Shown here one piece after another: positions 7,632 through 15,327 of a stretch of DNA of 64,000 nt (positions are counted from its first letter, which is position 1; each line of letters opens with the position of its first letter). The position numbers were made by a program, and so were the translations under genes. Below the pieces are notes generated by a model. It ran no database searches, was not told where the DNA came from, and worked only from the letters and a program-made list of their open reading frames with translations. Origin of the DNA: Salinibacterium sp. ZJ450 (GTDB lineage: Bacteria > Actinomycetota > Actinomycetes > Actinomycetales > Microbacteriaceae); contig NZ_CP061771.1 in the NCBI RefSeq assembly GCF_011751885.2, positions 2,604,001-2,668,000 on the forward strand. The letters run 5' to 3'.

Positions 7632-8858
7632 TCAGCGCGTGCGGGCTCTCCGCAGCGTGACCGCCCGCGCCGCGAACCCGAGCGCGAGCATCGCGGCGGC
7701 GCCGAGAATCGCCTGCCACGGCAGGGTGAAGGCCAGCAGCACGCAGCCGAGCACGCCGACAACCTGCACGATCCGGGGAAGCCAGCGCTCGACATCCGTC
7801 TGTCTGAACGCCGACAGGTGCGCAATCGCGTAATAGATCAGCACCGCGCAACTGGAGAACGAGACCAGGCGAGTGGGATCGAGGAACAGGATGCCGGCGA
7901 CCGCGAGCAGCGCGACGGTGACCTCCGCCACGATCGGGGCGTTGGTGCGCGGCGACACGTGGGCGAGGGCTCCGGGCAGGTCGCGGTTGCGGGCCATGGC
8001 GAGGCTGGTGCGGCTGAGTCCGGCAAGGATGCCCATCAGCGAACCCAGGCAGGCCAGGGCGGCGAGCACGCGCACCACCGGATCCCAGCCGCCGCTGACC
8101 AGCTCGGTCAGTGGTGAGGCGGATGCCGCCAGCCGCTGCTCCCCCAACCCGACCAGGCTCACCCAGCCGACGCAGGCGTAGACCACCAGCGCGATGGCGA
8201 GCGCGATGATGATGGCCCGCGGCAGGGTGTGCCGGGGGTCGCGCACCTCCTCGCCGAGGGTGGCCATGCGGGCGTATCCGGCGAACGCGAAGAACATCAG
8301 CCCGGCCGACTGCAGGATGCCGTACCAGCCCGCCTCGAAGTCCAGCGTGAACGGCTGCGCGGCGGCACCCTGCCCGAGCGCGGTGCCGATCAGCACGGCG
8401 AGTCCGGTGAGGGTGATTGTCACGATCACGGTGCTGACGCGGGCGGTGCTCCGGATGCCGCTGGCATTCAGCACCGCGAACACCACGACGGCCCCGACCG
8501 CGACCGTGCGCGCGTGCTCCGGCCAGAGGTAGCTGCCGGCGATCAGCGCGATGGCGCCGGCCGACGCGGTCTTGCCGCAGAGGAACAGCCAGCCTGCGGC
8601 GAACCCCCACCACGGGCCGATGGTCGCTCGGCCGTAAGCGTATGTGCCGCCGGATACCGGGTACACCATGGCCAGCTGCGCGGAACTGAGCGCGTTCAGC
8701 GAGGCCACCGCGGCCGCGATCAGCAAGCCGACGAGCAGAGCCGAGCCCGCGACATCCGCTGCCGGTGCCCAGACGAAGAAGACGCCGGCGCCCATCATCG
8801 AGGCGAGTCCGATGACGATGGCGTGGCCGGTGCCGAGTCGCCGCTGCAGTTGGTTCAC
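7632..8858 (-). CDS. APC-family amino acid permease
   Basis: 408-aa integral membrane protein with about 12 hydrophobic segments. The first segment carries the APC-superfamily signature (IGLASMMGAGVFFVWAP), followed by YPVSGGTYAYGRATIGPWWGFAAGW, typical of amino acid-polyamine-cation transporters with an unwound TM1. A cytoplasmic loop has GEEVRDPRHTLPRAI, also typical. The length is slightly short for the superfamily. It is convergent with the upstream isomerase (22 bases) and divergent from the small membrane protein at 8992. The transported substrate cannot be predicted. Confidence 0.85.
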   Translation of the reverse strand: MNQLQRRLGTGHAIVIGLASMMGAGVFFVWAPAADVAGSALLVGLLIAAAVASLNALSSAQLAMVYPVSGGTYAYGRATIGPWWGFAAGWLFLCGKTASAGAIALIAGSYLWPEHARTVAVGAVVVFAVLNASGIRSTARVSTVIVTITLTGLAVLIGTALGQGAAAQPFTLDFEAGWYGILQSAGLMFFAFAGYARMATLGEEVRDPRHTLPRAIIIALAIALVVYACVGWVSLVGLGEQRLAASASPLTELVSGGWDPVVRVLAALACLGSLMGILAGLSRTSLAMARNRDLPGALAHVSPRTNAPIVAEVTVALLAVAGILFLDPTRLVSFSSCAVLIYYAIAHLSAFRQTDVERWLPRIVQVVGVLGCVLLAFTLPWQAILGAAAMLALGFAARAVTLRRARTR

Positions 8859-8906
8859 CCAGCCACGCTACCTGCGAGAGGTGAACGGGGTGTGGCCGGA
8901 TCCGCG

Positions 8907-8970
8907 CCGTTTGTGCGCGCAAGTGGGCGTATAGAGCGCCGGCAAAGCGCCGAGTTGCGCGCACAAACGG
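8907..8970. repeat. 64-bp intergenic palindrome
   Basis: The 16-base arms 8907-8922 and 8955-8970 are perfect reverse complements (CCGTTTGTGCGCGCAA) around a 32-base centre that itself contains GAGCGCC/GGCGC-type symmetry. It fills the divergent promoter region between the permease and the small membrane protein. It is not a terminator by position; it may be a mobile or structural palindrome, or a large operator. Confidence 0.6.
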
Positions 8971-8991
8971 TGCGGGGCGTGCCGTGACAGG

Positions 8992-9342
8992 ATGGAACGC
9001 GTGCACCCCGAGCTAGACGAGTACGAGCCCCACCCGCAACGCAAGCCGCGCCGACAGTGGATGATGCGGGCCGTGGTGTGGCTTGCCGTGCTCGCGCTTG
9101 TGCTGCCGGGCATCCTGGTGACCGCGAGCACCGCGTCGGCAACCGCTCACCGCTCATGCGCGGCGTACGTGGCGTCGCTCGGCGTGCCCGACTATGACGT
9201 GCGGTTCGAGTGGTTCACGCCAGCGGGCACCGGATGGCACTGCTTCGCGGTGCAGGGTGACCGCGAGACCCTGGTGTGGCTGATGGGGCTGATCCCCGGC
9301 GGTCCGCCCGCCGAGCCGCGCTCACCGCTGCAGCAGAGCTGA
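8992..9342 (+). CDS. Small single-pass membrane or secreted protein of unknown function
   Basis: 116 aa. A charged N-terminus (about residues 1-25) is followed by one hydrophobic segment (about 26-46), then an extracytoplasmic tail of about 70 residues with two cysteines (RSCAAYV and WHCFAV) that could form a disulfide. A GTG three codons in (9001) is an alternative start. I do not recognise a family. GC3-rich codon use supports coding. It is divergent from the permease and convergent with prs. Confidence 0.6.
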   Translation: MERVHPELDEYEPHPQRKPRRQWMMRAVVWLAVLALVLPGILVTASTASATAHRSCAAYVASLGVPDYDVRFEWFTPAGTGWHCFAVQGDRETLVWLMGLIPGGPPAEPRSPLQQS

Positions 9343-9366
9343 GCGACGGGCGAACAGGCGCGGGCG

Positions 9367-9384
9367 GGTGCCGGCGCCGGCACC
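9367..9384. terminator. Short palindrome between convergent genes
   Basis: An 18-base perfect palindrome (GGTGCCGGCGCCGGCACC) lies between the convergent ends of the small membrane protein gene and prs. It could form part of a bidirectional terminator; there is no T-run. Confidence 0.3.
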
Positions 9385-9409
9385 GGCGGTCACCCGAAGG
9401 CGTAGCCCC

Positions 9410-10387
9410 TTACGCCGCCCCGTCGAACATCGAGGTGACCGAGTCGTCCTCGAACACCGCGCGCACGGCGCGGGCGATCAGTGGCGCGATCGGCAACACC
9501 GTCAGGCGGTCCCAGCGCTTCTCATCGGCGACCGGAAGCGTGTCGGTGACGACGACCTCGTCGATGAACTCGCTCTGCAGCAGCTCGGTGGCCGGCGGGC
9601 TGAACACGGCGTGCGTAGCGGCGACCACGACGCCGGTGGCTCCGGCGGTCTTCAGCGCCTCGGCGGCCTTCACGATGGTGCGGCCAGTGTCGATCATGTC
9701 GTCGACGAGCAGGCAGATGCGGCCCTCCACCTCACCGACGATCTCGTGCACCGAGATCTGGTTCGGCACCAGCGGGTCGCGGCGCTTGTGGATGATGGCG
9801 AGCGGGGCGCCGAGCTTGTCGCTCCACATGTCGGCGACGCGCACGCGGCCCATGTCAGGCGACACCACGGTCAGGGTCGACGGGTCGAGCTTGGCCTGGA
9901 AGTGCTTCAGCAGCACCGGCATCGCGAACAGGTGGTCGACCGGGCCGTCGAAGAAGCCCTGGATCTGCGCTGCGTGCAGGTCGACGCTCATGATGCGGTC
10001 GGCGCCGGCCACCTTGAACAGGTCGGCGACGAGGCGGGCCGAGATCGGCTCGCGGCCGCGGCCCTTCTTGTCCTGCCGGGCGTACGGGTAGAACGGGGCG
10101 ACCACGGTGATGCGCTTCGCCGAGGCGCGCTTCAGGGCGTCGACCATGATCAGCTGCTCCATGAGCGCCTCGTTGATCGGCGCGCCGTGCGACTGGATCA
10201 CGAACGCGTCGCTGCCGCGCACGCTCTCATCGAAGCGGGCATAGATCTCACCGTTCGCAAAGGTGCGGGCTTCGGTGGGAACCAGCTCTGAACCAAGTGC
10301 TGAGGCGATGTCCTTGGCGAGCTGTGGATGAGCCCTGCCGCTGACTAATACGAGTCGTTTTTCGCCGCTGACCTTGATGCCGGACAC
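9410..10387 (-). CDS. prs: Ribose-phosphate pyrophosphokinase
   Basis: 325 aa. Makes PRPP from ribose 5-phosphate and ATP, feeding nucleotide, histidine, tryptophan and NAD synthesis in the cytosol. Diagnostic features: SGRAHPQLAKDIA, the GEIYARFDESVRG segment, PFYPYARQDKKGRGREPISARL (flexible loop), SVDLHAAQIQGFFD, and the PRPP-binding loop CLLVDDMIDTGRTI. GTG start. It lies 36 bases downstream of glmU on the same strand, the conserved glmU-prs operon of actinobacteria. Confidence 0.96.
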   Translation of the reverse strand: MSGIKVSGEKRLVLVSGRAHPQLAKDIASALGSELVPTEARTFANGEIYARFDESVRGSDAFVIQSHGAPINEALMEQLIMVDALKRASAKRITVVAPFYPYARQDKKGRGREPISARLVADLFKVAGADRIMSVDLHAAQIQGFFDGPVDHLFAMPVLLKHFQAKLDPSTLTVVSPDMGRVRVADMWSDKLGAPLAIIHKRRDPLVPNQISVHEIVGEVEGRICLLVDDMIDTGRTIVKAAEALKTAGATGVVVAATHAVFSPPATELLQSEFIDEVVVTDTLPVADEKRWDRLTVLPIAPLIARAVRAVFEDDSVTSMFDGAA

Positions 10388-10423
10388 TTATCCCGCTCTC
10401 TGCCGGTGATCCGGCGATTATGA

Positions 10424-11860
10424 CTAGGAGGCGGTCGCGTCGGATGCCGCAGCAGCCGCTTGCGCGGCAGCGGTACCCGGACGGTTGGCCTCGACCCAGC
10501 CAGTCATGTTTCGCTGCGGAGCCACATTGATTGCCAGAGCGCCCGCCGGTACGTCTTTACGTACCACGGTGCCGGCGCCCGTGTAAGCTCCGTCGCCAAT
10601 TCTAACCGGCGCGACGAAGACGTTATGCGACCCCGTGCGCACGTGCGATCCGACCACGGTCTTGTGCTTGTTCACCCCGTCGTAGTTGGCGGTGATGGTG
10701 CCGGCACCGATGTTCGATCCCTCGCCCACCGTGGTGTCGCCGATGTAGCTGAGGTGCGGCACCTTGCTGCCGACGCCGATGTGGCTGTTTTTGGTCTCGA
10801 CGAAGGTGCCGATCTTGCCGTCGGCGTCGAGGTAGGTGCCGGGACGCAGGTACGCGAACGGGCCAACGGATGCCCCGGCGCCGATCACCGCGAGCGTGCC
10901 GTCGGTGCGCTTGACCACGGCGTTCTCGCCGATCTCGCAGTCGAGCAGGGTGGTGTCCGGGCCGATCTTGGCGCCGCGCTCCACCACGGTGGCACCCTTG
11001 ATCTGCGTGCCAGGCAGGATCTCGACATCCGGTGCCAATTTCGCCTTCAAATCGATCCAGGTGGATGCCGGATCCTGCACGGTAACCCCGGCGCGCTGCC
11101 AGCCGCGCACGATCAGCTGGTTCAGGCGCAGCGCGGCGTCGGCCAGCTGCACCCGGTCGTTGATGCCGGCGACGATCCACGGCTCGCTGACCGGCACGGC
11201 GGCGACGGTGTCACCGGCGCCGCGCAGCAGGCTGACGGCATCCGTCAGGTACTTCTCGTTCTGCGCGTTATCGGTGCCGATTCGCGGCAGCACCGTGCGC
11301 AGGGCGCGCACGCTGAACACGTAGGTGCCGGAGTTGATCTCGGTGATCGCCAGTTCGTCGGCGGTGGCGTCCTTCTGCTCGACGATGCGGTCGAGGCCGC
11401 CGTCGACCGAGCGCACGACCCGGCCGTAGCCGGTGGCGTCGTCGAGAATGGCCGAGAGCACAGTGGCGGATGCCGCGGCGGCACGATGCGCCTCGATCAG
11501 GGCGGTCACCGTTCCCGCGTCGAGCAGTGGAACGTCCCCGCTGACCACGACCACGTCACCCTCGAAGTCGGCCGGCAGCGCGTCGACGCCGAGCTCGACT
11601 GCGCGACCGGTGCCGGGCAGGTCGTCCTGGTCGACGATCAGAGTCTCGGGCAGCAGCTCGCTGATCGCGCTCGCCACCGCGTCACGCTCGTGCCGCACCA
11701 CGGCGACCACGTGCGCGGCGTGCAGCTCGCGGGCGGTGGCGAGCACGTGCCCCACCAGCGGAACTCCCGCGATCGGATGCAGCACCTTCGGCGTCGCGGA
11801 CTTCATGCGGGTGCCTTCACCGGCAGCAAGCACGATGATGGCGAGGTGGGTGTCGGTCAC
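10424..11860 (-). CDS. glmU: Bifunctional UDP-GlcNAc pyrophosphorylase / glucosamine-1-phosphate N-acetyltransferase
   Basis: 478 aa. Acetylates glucosamine 1-phosphate and couples it to UTP, giving UDP-GlcNAc for peptidoglycan. The N-terminal nucleotidyltransferase domain has IIVLAAGEGTRMKSATPKVLH and the C-terminal left-handed beta-helix has hexapeptide repeats with FAYLRPGTYL, THIG-type NSHIGVGSKVPHLSYIGD and GAGTITANYDG. The frame is open far upstream through the tRNA gene; the GTG at 11860 is chosen because AGGGGG lies 8 bases upstream and the family motif starts right after it. First gene of the glmU-prs pair. Confidence 0.95.
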   Translation of the reverse strand: MTDTHLAIIVLAAGEGTRMKSATPKVLHPIAGVPLVGHVLATARELHAAHVVAVVRHERDAVASAISELLPETLIVDQDDLPGTGRAVELGVDALPADFEGDVVVVSGDVPLLDAGTVTALIEAHRAAAASATVLSAILDDATGYGRVVRSVDGGLDRIVEQKDATADELAITEINSGTYVFSVRALRTVLPRIGTDNAQNEKYLTDAVSLLRGAGDTVAAVPVSEPWIVAGINDRVQLADAALRLNQLIVRGWQRAGVTVQDPASTWIDLKAKLAPDVEILPGTQIKGATVVERGAKIGPDTTLLDCEIGENAVVKRTDGTLAVIGAGASVGPFAYLRPGTYLDADGKIGTFVETKNSHIGVGSKVPHLSYIGDTTVGEGSNIGAGTITANYDGVNKHKTVVGSHVRTGSHNVFVAPVRIGDGAYTGAGTVVRKDVPAGALAINVAPQRNMTGWVEANRPGTAAAQAAAAASDATAS

Positions 11861-11907
11861 GTGGGTATCCCCCTGTTGCTCAGGCCTGGTGCTGCGCCGG
11901 TTTCGAG

Positions 11908-11979
11908 CTCCGCCTCCAGGACTCGAACCTGGACCTAACAGCTCCAAAGGCTGTCGTGCTGCCATTACACCAAAGCGGA
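11908..11979 (-). tRNA. tRNA-Gln (anticodon TTG)
   Basis: The 72-base minus-strand sequence folds as a cloverleaf. The 7-bp acceptor stem (TCCGCTT / AGGCGGA, one G-T pair) is followed by a D-arm, an anticodon stem ACAGC/GCTGT with loop CTTTGGA giving anticodon TTG, and a T-arm CCAGG-TTCGAGT-CCTGG. The discriminator is G, and no CCA is encoded. It lies 47 bases upstream of glmU on the same strand. Confidence 0.93.
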
Positions 11980-12063
11980 CCGCGCGGTTTGCGCGGAACA
12001 AGTCTGCCAGATTGAGTGGTGTGCCGGATGTCGGGCGCTGAGGTCTCCCGTTTGGTCCACCCT

Positions 12064-12105
12064 CCGTTGGTTGAGGAGCGAGCGCCAGCGAGCGTCTCGA
12101 AACCC
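12064..12105 (+). repeat. 42-bp dispersed repeat, intergenic copy
   Basis: The sequence starts CCGTTGGTTGAGGAGCGAGC and ends GTCTCGAAACCC. It matches the reverse complement of 31177-31218, inside the ABC-F gene, at 39 of 42 positions, and is related at its ends to copies at 36120-36160 and 47732-47771. This copy lies 14 bases upstream of the MarR gene, so it contributes to that gene's leader. Confidence 0.75.
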
Positions 12106-12119
12106 TAGATAATGGGGGG

Positions 12120-12626
12120 ATGCCCGCCCACGACGAGGTCGACCGTATTGTCGACGCCTGGTTGCGCGAGCGCCCCGACCTCGACTTCGCACCGCTGCAG
12201 GTGCTCAGTCGTGTCGCGCGGCTCTCGAAGCACCTCGACCGGGCGCGCCGTGCGGCATTCGGCGAGTCCGGGTTGGAGCCGTGGGAGTTCGACGTGCTCT
12301 CCGCCCTGCGCCGCGCCGGGTCCCCGTACCAGCTGAGCCCGAAGGCGCTGCTGCAGCAGACCTTGGTCTCGAGCGGCACCATGACCAACCGCATCGACCG
12401 GCTGGTGGAGCGTCAGCTGGTGGAACGCCGCACCGACCCGCACGACGGCCGCGGCATCCTGGTCTCGATGACCGCGCTAGGACGTGAACGAGTGGATGCC
12501 GCGATCGCCACGCTGCTCGTGGCCGAGCGGGAGCTGCTCGACGCCCTCTCCCCCGCCGACCAGGATCGGCTGGCGGGGCTGCTGCGCAAGCTCAGCCTCG
12601 ACTTCGACGCGCCGGATGTCGACTGA
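12120..12626 (+). CDS. MarR-family transcriptional regulator
   Basis: 168 aa, a normal length. A winged helix-turn-helix occupies about residues 50-125: LEPWEFDVLSALRRAGSPYQLSPKALLQ, then LVSSGTMTNRIDRLVERQLVERRTDPHDGRGILVSMTALG, the MarR recognition helix and wing with the conserved DxRG-like turn. N- and C-terminal helices would make the dimer interface. GGGGGG directly precedes the ATG. It is close to tRNA-Gln and just outside the Pst/WxL cluster. Its target and ligand are unknown. Confidence 0.88.
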   Translation: MPAHDEVDRIVDAWLRERPDLDFAPLQVLSRVARLSKHLDRARRAAFGESGLEPWEFDVLSALRRAGSPYQLSPKALLQQTLVSSGTMTNRIDRLVERQLVERRTDPHDGRGILVSMTALGRERVDAAIATLLVAERELLDALSPADQDRLAGLLRKLSLDFDAPDVD

Positions 12627-12653
12627 GCTGTAGCTCTCCCGAGATCGAGGCGA

Positions 12654-14363
12654 TCAGCGAGGCAGCAGCGTGAGGGTGAGCGTCGAGCGGTAGGTCCCTG
12701 CCTGTGCACTGATGGGTGCCCGGAGGTTCAGCTCGGCGCCGAGGGCGAATCCATCTTCGGTGGTCCACGAGTCGGGTTCGCCGCTGGCCAGGGGCGCCGA
12801 GTAGTTCGCCGAACCCGCCTCCTGAGGTGAACCCAACGCGATGCCGGGAAGGAGGCTCGTCGCCGTGGGCGCATACCCGAGCGCGCTCGAACGGATCGTC
12901 TTCGCGGCATCCGCGGTGTGGACGAAGTCGTGCACGTCGATTCGGAGGTCCCAGCCCGTCAGGTGGTCGCGGTCGTCGATGACCCGGATGTCGCCCAGCT
13001 CGTGCCCCGTGGTCACCCGATTCCGTCGCACCTCTCCGAGATCGATGTCGGTGAGCGAAGCCACCAGCGCGAAGACGTTCGTCGTAACGACGCTGACACT
13101 GAGCGCCGACCCGTTCTCGGGCACGGTCGGTCGGGCATCGCGGTCACTCTCCGACGGACTCGGGGCTGTCGCGAGCAACATGTTCGATGTGATCGTGTCG
13201 CCGGGTGCAAACGTCGGGTTCGCGCAGCCCTGCAGTTCGAAACCGGACGCCCCCGGGATGCTCGCGATGCGTGAGCTCGCCTCCTGTACGAGATTGATCG
13301 GCAGCGGTGCGTAACCGAGCGCGTCGGCACGCTGCTGTCCCTCGCAAACCGCATACGACGCGACGGCGCCGAGCGTTCGGCCCTTGTTCTCGGTGAACAC
13401 GCCGCCGACCTCGGTCGGCACGATCATGTAGGAGTAGGTTGAGAGCGGGTAGGCCCTGGCATCCAGGCTGTTGTAGACCCCCGCAAGTTGCTGCACGCCC
13501 TGCGCGTCGGTTTGGGCTCCCAGCAATGCGATGGACACCGCAGGTGCGGTGGGTGCCACGTAGTATCCCGCTTCGTTGAGCACCTTGGCCGCGGGGAAAC
13601 CCGCCTCAAGTGCGTAAGAGTTCTCGACGTAAGTGATCGCACCGTCGCCGTAACCCTGGCTCACGTACCCCGCGACACCTGACGAACCGGCCTGCGCCTT
13701 CCCGTTTGCCGGCGTCGGGAACCGCTGGGTCGCACCGTGCGGCCAGATCGACGGATACTGGGTCGACATCCAGCCCGTGAACTGCGCGGTCGATCCCGAC
13801 CAGTCGGAGCGCACCACCGGCACGATCTCCTTGTCGGGCATCACCAGCCCCGGGTTATCGGCTTGGATCGCCGGGTCGTTCCAGTTCGTGATCGCACCGG
13901 CGAAGATCTTCGTAATCGTCTCGCCAGACAGCCGCAGATCGGTGACCCTTTGGCCGTCGATCTTCAGGTGATACATGAACGCCGTGCCGCCTGCGACAAG
14001 CGGCACATACGTGTACCCGCGCGGCGGTACCTCGGGCGCCGAGCCGTCTTCGGGGTTGGGCTGGAACGGAAGCTCGCTCACCGCGAAATCGACGGCGCCC
14101 TGGATGAAGTCGCGACGACCGGCCGTCGACCCGACGCCGGAGTAGTTCACCACGATCCCGTCGTCTTGCGCCACATCGGTTCTCCAATGGGCGATCGCGT
14201 TCTGCGACCATGTCGAGCCCGTGCCGGTGATCGGCTCCCACGAGTCCACCGCCCGCGCCGTTTCCACTGGCGACACGGCTGAGAACGCGATCAATCCCAC
14301 GAGGAGCAGTGCCACCCGCCCCGCCGTACGCCGCCGACCCGCGGCATCCGTCACCCGAAGCAT
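12654..14363 (-). CDS. PstS-type substrate-binding protein fused to a C-terminal WxL-like domain
   Basis: 569-aa secreted protein. A signal peptide (about 1-38, ending ETARA) leads into a PstS-like periplasmic-binding fold (about 39-400) with GTGSTWSQNAIAHW, NYSGVGSTAGRRDF, LSGETITKIFAGAITNWNDP and VVRSDWSGSTAQF, equivalent to the phosphate-binding segments of PstS. Where PstS has GASD with a phosphate-contacting Asp, this protein reads AVSE. The last 150 residues are WxL-like: LGDIRVIDDRDHLTGWDLRIDV keeps the first W-x-L (W471), while the terminal strand is TLTLTLLPR where classical WxL domains have a second W-x-L. No lipobox, so attachment is probably through the WxL domain. Last gene of the operon, 4 bases after pstB. 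Fusion architecture unusual; the function as phosphate or sugar-phosphate receptor is inferred. Confidence 0.8.
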   Translation of the reverse strand: MLRVTDAAGRRRTAGRVALLLVGLIAFSAVSPVETARAVDSWEPITGTGSTWSQNAIAHWRTDVAQDDGIVVNYSGVGSTAGRRDFIQGAVDFAVSELPFQPNPEDGSAPEVPPRGYTYVPLVAGGTAFMYHLKIDGQRVTDLRLSGETITKIFAGAITNWNDPAIQADNPGLVMPDKEIVPVVRSDWSGSTAQFTGWMSTQYPSIWPHGATQRFPTPANGKAQAGSSGVAGYVSQGYGDGAITYVENSYALEAGFPAAKVLNEAGYYVAPTAPAVSIALLGAQTDAQGVQQLAGVYNSLDARAYPLSTYSYMIVPTEVGGVFTENKGRTLGAVASYAVCEGQQRADALGYAPLPINLVQEASSRIASIPGASGFELQGCANPTFAPGDTITSNMLLATAPSPSESDRDARPTVPENGSALSVSVVTTNVFALVASLTDIDLGEVRRNRVTTGHELGDIRVIDDRDHLTGWDLRIDVHDFVHTADAAKTIRSSALGYAPTATSLLPGIALGSPQEAGSANYSAPLASGEPDSWTTEDGFALGAELNLRAPISAQAGTYRSTLTLTLLPR

Positions 14364-14367
14364 CGCG

Positions 14368-15327
14368 TTATCCGAACCGGCCGTTCACGTAGTCGTAGGT
14401 GCGTGGGTCGATCGGGTCGCCGAACATGGCTTCCGTGTCGCCGTGCTCGACGATGCCGCCGGGCGTGCCCTGCGAGGCGAGGAAGAACGCGCACTGCTGT
14501 GAGACGCGCTGCGCCTGCTGCATGTTGTGCGTGACGATCACGATCGTCACCTCCTGCGCCAGCTCGAGCATCGTCTCCTCGATCACCCGGGTGGAGGTTG
14601 GGTCAAGTGCGGAGCAGGGCTCGTCCATGAGCAGCACTCGGGGCTTGACCGCGAGCGAGCGCGCGATGCACAGCCGCTGCTGCTGCCCACCGGACAGGCC
14701 GGCACCCGGGGCGCGCAGCCGGTCCTTGACCTCTTTCCACAGGCCCGCCTTGGTGAGGCAGGACTCCACCAGCGCGTCCTTCTCGTCGCGCGACGCGCGG
14801 GTGCCGGTCAGCTTCAGCCCGGCGATGACGTTGTCGTAGATCGACTGCGCCGGGAACGGGTTCGGCTTCTGGAACACCATCCCGATGTCCTTGCGCGCAT
14901 CGACGAGCTTGCGGCTCGGGTCGTAGATGTCCACACCATCCAGCAGCACCTCACCGGCCAGCGACGCCGACGGCACCAGCTCATGCATGCGGTTCAGGAT
15001 GCGCAAGAACGTCGATTTGCCGCATCCAGACGGACCGATCAGCGAGGTGATCACGCCGGCCTCCATGGTGAGCGACACCCGGTCGAGCACCTGGTGGTCG
15101 CCGAACCACGCGGAGATGTTGCGTCCCTCCAGAGCGGCCAGCGGCTCCGGCTGCTGCGGGCTGTCCATCATGGTGGTCGCAGATGCACGTCTCCGTCTGC
15201 TGCGGGTGCTCGGCTCGATGCGGTCCCACACGGCGGAGGCGAACCCGGGGCGTTGAGGGGCGGGCAACACCTGCGTGCGGTCATCGGTGGGGTTCGGGTC
15301 GGTCATGGTCACTCGATTCATTGACAT
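14368..15327 (-). CDS. pstB: Phosphate ABC transporter ATP-binding protein
   Basis: 319 aa ATPase that would energise the PstC-PstA permease at the membrane. Walker A is GPSGCGKST, the signature LSGGQQQR, Walker B VLLMDEPCSALDPTST, with the PstB-typical NRMHELVPSASLAGEV and FQKPNPFPAQSIYDNV. It is about 60 residues longer than usual at the N-terminus; the extra part is polar and Arg-rich. The upstream stop abuts the ATG directly and no clear ribosome binding site is seen, so an internal start (for example at MMDSPQQ, residue 53) is possible. It is separated from pstCA by about 11 kb of surface-protein genes and placed beside the sortase-like gene. Confidence 0.9.
   Translation of the reverse strand: MSMNRVTMTDPNPTDDRTQVLPAPQRPGFASAVWDRIEPSTRSRRRRASATTMMDSPQQPEPLAALEGRNISAWFGDHQVLDRVSLTMEAGVITSLIGPSGCGKSTFLRILNRMHELVPSASLAGEVLLDGVDIYDPSRKLVDARKDIGMVFQKPNPFPAQSIYDNVIAGLKLTGTRASRDEKDALVESCLTKAGLWKEVKDRLRAPGAGLSGGQQQRLCIARSLAVKPRVLLMDEPCSALDPTSTRVIEETMLELAQEVTIVIVTHNMQQAQRVSQQCAFFLASQGTPGGIVEHGDTEAMFGDPIDPRTYDYVNGRFG

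Noticed and set aside
11861-12394. Long upstream extension of the glmU frame
   Set aside because: It runs through the tRNA-Gln gene; the GTG at 11860 has a ribosome binding site and starts at the family motif.
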